This document shows positions 10,101 to 11,802 of a stretch of 11,802 nt of DNA, piece by piece. The position numbers and the translations under genes were made by a program. This DNA is from Gonium pectorale (Eukaryota > Chlorophyta > Chlorophyceae > Chlamydomonadales > Volvocaceae). Every line of letters starts with the position of its first letter. The first letter of the stretch is position 1. The DNA is taken from assembly GCA_001584585.1 (NCBI GenBank), contig LSYV01000181.1:54133-65934 (forward strand), written 5' to 3'. A model generated the notes under the pieces. It was not told where the DNA came from and searched no databases. It saw nothing but the letters and a program-made list of their open reading frames with translations.

Positions 10101-10488
10101 ATGGACACCTAAGGCCTTTCAGGCGGGTAGAGATTTCACGGGACCTTAACGCTCGGTCTCAATCAAGGAAGATAGCAAGGTAGGCCCGGAAAGGTTATCA
10201 CTGGCCAACCCAAGCATTAAGTGAAATAGCCACTGCAATTCAACACCACATATATCTCGCACATGTAATTGAAGGTGCCGGCTTTGGATGTGGCCGTGAA
10301 ATGGCCCTTGGTGGTGGACACAGCCTGCGAGATGCCAAAGTCGTACAGCACCGGTGCATGGCCCTCGTCCAGGAGCACATTGTCGGGCTTGAGGTCCGCC
10401 ACGATGATGCCCAGCCGGTGCAGGTCAGCCAGCCCGTGCAGCAGGTCTCGCGCCATGAGCAGCACCTCACCCGGCTCCAGCTTACCCT
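2477..10488 (-). CDS. Multi-exon tandem kinase / pseudokinase / ankyrin-repeat protein, 5' incomplete
   Basis: Seventeen exons on the minus strand join into one frame of about 924 codons plus a stop: 10488-10263, 9795-9660, 9574-9350, 8924-8863, 8778-8646, 7516-7370, 7157-6936, 6554-6432, 6088-5909, 5825-5562, 5260-4928, 4533-4306, 4108-4013, 3809-3687, 3460-3365, 3033-2935, 2560-2477. Every junction is GT-AG. The introns after the first exon (10263) and the fourth exon (8863) are phase 2 and all others are phase 0. Domain order is kinase C-lobe (residues 1-165 of the partial protein), second kinase fold (about 212-505), conserved TFVILPE/FRLFLVC module (about 506-725) and five ankyrin repeats (760-924). 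No start codon or first-kinase N-lobe was found, so the 5' end is missing or outside the window. The least certain junctions are the 9350 donor, the 4013 donor (GTCTGC) and the 7516 acceptor. An alternative view is two adjacent genes split between 9350 and 8924, but the phase-0 join argues for one. Role inferred: a soluble intracellular signalling protein. No signal peptide or clear membrane anchor was seen. Confidence 0.78.
2561..3364 (-). other. Last two introns, flanking the fourth ankyrin exon
   Basis: The intron at 3364-3034 (331 bases; GTGAGA to ACCGCAG) and the intron at 2934-2561 (374 bases; GTGCGC to CCCACAG) surround the NGATPLYIAA exon at 3033-2935. The second includes a short AT-rich part near 2590-2650. 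No further ankyrin repeat was seen in either. Confidence 0.7.
4306..5761 (-). CDS. Conserved TFVILPE / FRLFLVC / DW-GL module after the kinases (exons 5825-5562 part, 5260-4928, 4533-4306)
   Basis: From about residue 506 the sequence leaves the kinase fold. A probable amphipathic coiled coil with heptad-like Ile/Leu spacing (about 515-545, including VIKENVLINQELIKRLEQM) is followed by CPHTFVILPE (546-555) and a Trp-Leu-Lys exon end. The next exon has DQFRLFLVC (587-595), GTGYLI, and a hydrophobic helix-rich stretch with AANFAARLAKCF (630-641) and PIIP. The third exon has FLKKVDPQDDWAGL (694-707) and GRVLWASP (716-722), then a Ser/Ala/Gly/Gln-rich linker to the ankyrin repeats. From memory, this order of landmarks (P-TFVILPE, a short FRL-FLVC strand, a G-Y motif, a long alanine-rich helix, then DP--W-GL---GR-LW) recurs at the C-terminal side of kinase, LRR and ankyrin multidomain proteins in algae and some animals. 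I have no family name for it. Hydrophobic stretches 616-642 could contact membrane but look more like buried helices. All three exons are phase 0. Confidence 0.62.
4534..4927 (-). other. Intron inside the conserved module
   Basis: This 394-base phase-0 intron has donor GTGGGT and acceptor ACCTGCAG. Nothing recognisable was seen inside. Its donor is identical to the one proposed at 9350, which supports that choice. Confidence 0.65.
5261..5561 (-). other. Intron between the TFVILPE and FRLFLVC exons
   Basis: This 301-base phase-0 intron has donor GTGAGT and acceptor GCATGCAG. It is relatively AT-rich near 5340-5370. Nothing recognisable was seen inside. Confidence 0.7.
5753..8924 (-). CDS. Second kinase fold, probable pseudokinase (exons 8924-8863, 8778-8646, 7516-7370, 7157-6936, 6554-6432, 6088-5909, start of 5825-5562)
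   Basis: This covers nearly a whole kinase fold at about residues 196-505 of the partial protein. A linker ending CYEN-R leads to the Gly-rich loop GAGSDGVV (225-232) and VAIK (Lys247). Strand 4 and the hinge follow (DRIVTF, then YALVLEW). The catalytic loop is HCDLKPSSV (350-358): Cys replaces Arg and Ser357 replaces the Mg-binding Asn. The DFG motif is DFE (371-373). The APE motif is CAPE (390-393), subdomain IX is DVWALG (Asp411), and subdomain XI is LLMVDPHLRCTTKG (Arg490) ending in PFL. The helix-C Glu is not apparent: aligned naively, Thr258 takes its place unless an exon is hidden in the long intron at 7517-8645. With three active-site losses I infer weak or no catalysis and a regulatory role on the first kinase or a partner. 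Exons join in frame, apart from one Arg codon split at 8863/8778. The 7516 acceptor could instead be 7543, adding nine in-frame residues. Confidence 0.83.
6089..6431 (-). other. Intron between DVWALG exon and following helix exon
   Basis: This 343-base phase-0 intron has donor GTAAGC and acceptor CTAACAG. A helix-like open stretch at 6272-6192 (SMAVLQKFFQQALLEA) follows a CTAG acceptor but lacks a donor in the right phase, so it is not called as an exon. Confidence 0.65.
6555..6935 (-). other. Intron in the second kinase activation segment
   Basis: This 381-base phase-0 intron runs between EGEPMT and GTTLETCAPE. It includes a possible 30-base micro-exon at 6820-6791 (MCWPEELVIQ) with AGAG before it and GTATGG after it, which would keep the frame. 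The default model leaves it out. Confidence 0.6.
6561..6600 (+). repeat. GGAT / GGATAT microsatellite inside an intron
   Basis: Interrupted GGAT and GGATAT units, starting about seven bases from the acceptor that precedes the CAPE exon (6554). On the transcribed strand this makes the run before the acceptor rich in CCAT and ATCC, so it may act as part of the pyrimidine tract. Confidence 0.85.
7517..8645 (-). other. Longest intron of the gene, splitting the second kinase N-lobe
   Basis: This 1129-base intron lies between the VAIK exon (8646, with a perfect GTAAGT donor) and the strand-4 exon (7516, or 7543 with an alternative acceptor). It falls where kinase helix C should be encoded. No exon with the expected acidic helix was recognised on the minus strand. 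About 7690-8200 is less GC-rich and nearly free of the microsatellite texture seen elsewhere, and contains a 12-base palindrome GTCACCGGTGAC at 7774-7785. About 8380-8560 is G-rich on the plus strand. No transposase or RT motif was seen. Confidence 0.55.
8925..9349 (-). other. Intron linking the two kinase domains
   Basis: This 425-base intron is phase 0 if the donor is GTGGGT after 9350. The acceptor is CTTCTTTGCAG with a good pyrimidine tract. A competing donor GTAGGT after 9323 and a candidate internal exon at 9173-9107 (VLVLLSVELG-like) do not give a continuous frame into the next exon. This junction decides whether the kinases form one protein or two. Confidence 0.55.
9350..10488 (-). 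CDS. First protein kinase domain, C-lobe only (exons 10488-10263, 9795-9660, 9574-9350)
   Basis: This is a Ser/Thr-type protein kinase C-lobe. Subdomain VIb reads VADLKPDN (residues 29-36): the usual His-Arg before the catalytic Asp is Val-Ala, but Asp31, Lys33 and Asn36 are kept. Subdomain VII has DFG at 49-51. The activation segment ends GTFNYMAPEQ, and its Met codon is split by the first intron (AT in one exon, G in the next), which proves the join. Subdomain IX is CDMWALG (Asp91). Subdomain XI has LRSEPGERPSA (Arg154) followed by a helix. Catalysis from this half is plausible. The N-lobe (Gly-rich loop, VAIK lysine, helix C) should lie upstream of 10488 in an exon ending in phase 1, but I see none before the retroelement remnant at 10860. 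The product may be a truncated kinase, or the exon may lie beyond the window. The last donor is placed at 9350 (GTGGGT) because only this phase joins the next exon. A stronger-looking GTAGGT lies 27 bases further on. Confidence 0.85.
9796..10262 (-). other. Intron within the first kinase domain
   Basis: This 467-base phase-2 intron splits the Met codon before APEQ. Its donor is GTGCGA and its acceptor is GATTAG. It contains the palindromes TTCAAATTTGAA (9979-9990) and GGGTTTAAACCC (10066-10077), the latter running into CCCTAACACCCTA, which resembles degenerate telomere repeat. No exon was seen inside. Confidence 0.75.
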
Positions 10489-10859
10489 CTGCAAGCATCA
10501 TCATCATTATAAGGGCAGCAAGTATGTGTCTGTGTTGCGTTGTTGGGCCTAGCTCCCCAGGTGGTTCAAGGGGTGATGTCCTTGCATGGTAGTTTGGCGG
10601 CGACCACAACTGTAGCTACTGTACGCCCCCCCCCCCCCCGACTGCGGCCCCGAACTCTCTCTGGGGTGACCCTATGCAATGCCGTGCTGGGATGCGCCTA
10701 GATAGTCTGGCCTACGTGCATCACAGGCCGGTGCATGTCTCCGGCTCCCGGCCCACCCAGCCCCCCAACCCGCTGACTACCGTTGTCTCACCTACAAGCA
10801 CCGGGAAAGCGAGCCGCGCAGAGTGGCAGGAAGGGGCACAGCGAGGAAGGTCCTCAGAG
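10489..10859 (-). other. Stretch between kinase exon and retroelement remnant
   Basis: This region should lead into the first identified kinase exon (acceptor GCTTGCAG ending at 10489). Translated on the minus strand it gives no Gly-rich loop, VAIK or helix-C pattern in any frame. It includes the C14 run at 10626-10639, a CAT repeat near 10497-10506, and a pyrimidine-rich stretch ending in TTGTAG at about 10792 that could be an unused acceptor. Confidence 0.55.
10626..10639 (+). repeat. Poly-C run, 14 bases
   Basis: An uninterrupted run of 14 C (G on the gene strand) between the first identified kinase exon and the retroelement remnant. It is a likely assembly or sequencing weak spot in exactly the stretch where the kinase N-lobe exon is missing. 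Confidence 0.9.
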
Positions 10860-11440
10860 TCAAGAAGTTAAACCTAATACAAATGCGACGAATGACAGAG
10901 CAGGACCCTGTGACCTAATAAGTGGGCTACGGTGGTGGCGCCGAAAGGGGTTGTGCAGGCGCAGGGAGGCCACACCAGTGCGCATGGGGTTGTACGGCAG
11001 TACGGGGGGCCGAGGGGTGCGGAGGCTGTAGGTGCGCCGCTCAAAGTACAAGAGGTGGGGGAATGCCGGGAGGAGGGAGCGGTAGGAAGTCTCGAGATGG
11101 TGTCGTTGGTAGCAGTTGTGAAGGAGTGAAAGCATAAACCAGACTATCTCATAGTAGAAGTTGTCCATGAGAACTCATGATACGGCAGAGGCGATGGAAC
11201 TGGCCGGTGAAGATGTTACGCTTAGCGGCCTCGTTGACGTTGGAATGAATGGCGTTGAAGCGAGAGAGCCGGACGTTCTGAATGGGCTGGTCAAGTTTGT
11301 CGTATAGCCGTGTAGTGATATGGCTGACGCCGTCACGACTGGTGGGAACGAAAAGAAGGAAGATCGAGGAGGGGCAGGGAACTGGCCGGGAGCGAGGTGG
11401 GGGTGGGACTGGCGTCGTTGTAGAGTATGCAGGCAAAGCA
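10860..11440 (-). pseudogene. Decayed retroelement: post-reverse-transcriptase region, Penelope-like or related class
   Basis: The minus-strand reading from about 11335 has SHITTRLYDKLDQP, then a Phe-plus-HSN motif, then FTGQFHRLCRI. About 11170 the frame shifts by one base and continues as DNFYYEIVWFML, with an HLLYFERRTYSLRTPRPP stretch. From memory, LYDK followed by SN, a Q--R--RI motif, a D-FY helix and a Y---L repeat pattern marks the segment just after the RT core in Penelope-like and some other non-LTR element proteins of algae, fungi, oomycetes and sponges. The RT palm motifs and any nuclease domain were not found, so this is a fragment. The frameshift lies between the codons for Arg-Ile-Met-Ser-Ser-His and the downstream frame. 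It could sit in an intron of the kinase gene or truncate that gene. The element class is not certain. Confidence 0.55.
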
Positions 11441-11529
11441 TGGGTTATTAAGAGAGAGGCAAGGCCGTCGAGGTATGTAGCGCTTGCAGTGGTGGCAGCG
11501 GCGCAGGGTGGCTTGCGCGGCAGCAGCTG

Positions 11530-11802
11530 TGGAGGGGTACTGGGTGGTCGGGGGGTAGGCGGGGAAGGGCTGGCTGGCGAGGGGCAGGGCGGCGAGAGGC
11601 TGGGTGGTGAGGGGCTGGGTGGCGGAGGGGCGTGGCGTGGTGGGGGCGTTGGCCGGGGGGGGCTGGGTGGTGGAAGGGGCGTGGGTGGGCGAAGGGCGTG
11701 GGTTGGCGGAGGGGCGTGGGTAGGGAGGGGCGTGGGGTGGTAGGAGGGCGTGGGGTGGTGGAGGGGCTGGGGTTGCGGAGGGGCTGGGGTGGTGGAGGGG
11801 CC
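11530..11802. repeat. G-rich minisatellite
   Basis: The plus strand is a degenerate tandem array of roughly 15-20 base units built from GAGGGGCTGGG, GAGGGGCGTGGG and GGTGGTG blocks, running off the right edge of the window. It is strongly strand-asymmetric: the plus strand has almost no C runs and the minus strand reads as a Pro/Thr/Ser-rich frame (PSATPAP-like). The many G3-G8 runs could form G-quadruplexes. Open frames over it are a by-product of the composition and are not called as genes. Confidence 0.85.

Noticed and set aside
11282..11743. Plus-strand Gly-rich open frame of 153 codons
   Set aside because: It is a translation of the G-rich minisatellite and the antisense of the retroelement fragment.

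Overview
The window looks like nuclear DNA of a GC-rich, intron-rich eukaryotic alga. There is no operon structure. All convincing protein signal is on the minus strand as short exons with GT-AG borders, separated by introns of 83 to about 1130 bases. Flanks and introns carry many short tandem repeats. I cannot name the species. The architecture (kinase, pseudokinase, a conserved C-terminal module, then ankyrin repeats with one repeat per exon) fits what I remember of large families in photosynthetic stramenopiles (brown or yellow-green algae). A green alga is not excluded, and two TTTTAGGG-like telomeric units at 32-51 would suit one.

The main content is one minus-strand gene that I could assemble exon by exon from about 10488 down to a stop codon at 2477-2479. 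Seventeen exons join into one open frame of about 924 residues. Fourteen of the sixteen introns are phase 0 and two are phase 2. In order the product contains: (1) the C-lobe of a protein kinase, with an intact DLKPDN and DFG, but whose N-lobe I could not find; (2) a second, nearly complete kinase fold with a Gly-rich loop and VAIK, but with HCD for HRD, Ser for the Mg-binding Asn, and DFE for DFG, so probably a pseudokinase; (3) a helical and hydrophobic module carrying the landmarks TFVILPE, FRLFLVC and DW-GL; (4) five ankyrin repeats ending in a short tail. I infer a signalling or scaffold protein in which ankyrin repeats bind a partner and the pseudokinase regulates an active kinase. This has not been shown.

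Upstream of the gene (10860-11440, minus strand) lies a frameshifted remnant of a reverse-transcriptase retroelement, matching the region after the RT core in Penelope-like and related elements. It sits where the missing kinase N-lobe exon would be expected. The right edge (about 11530-11802) is a G-rich minisatellite. The left 2.4 kb (1-2476) is the 3' flank or intergenic DNA, with microsatellites, homopolymers and an imperfect duplicated repeat of about 45 bases, and no gene I can support. No tRNA, rRNA, CRISPR or bacterial-type feature was seen.
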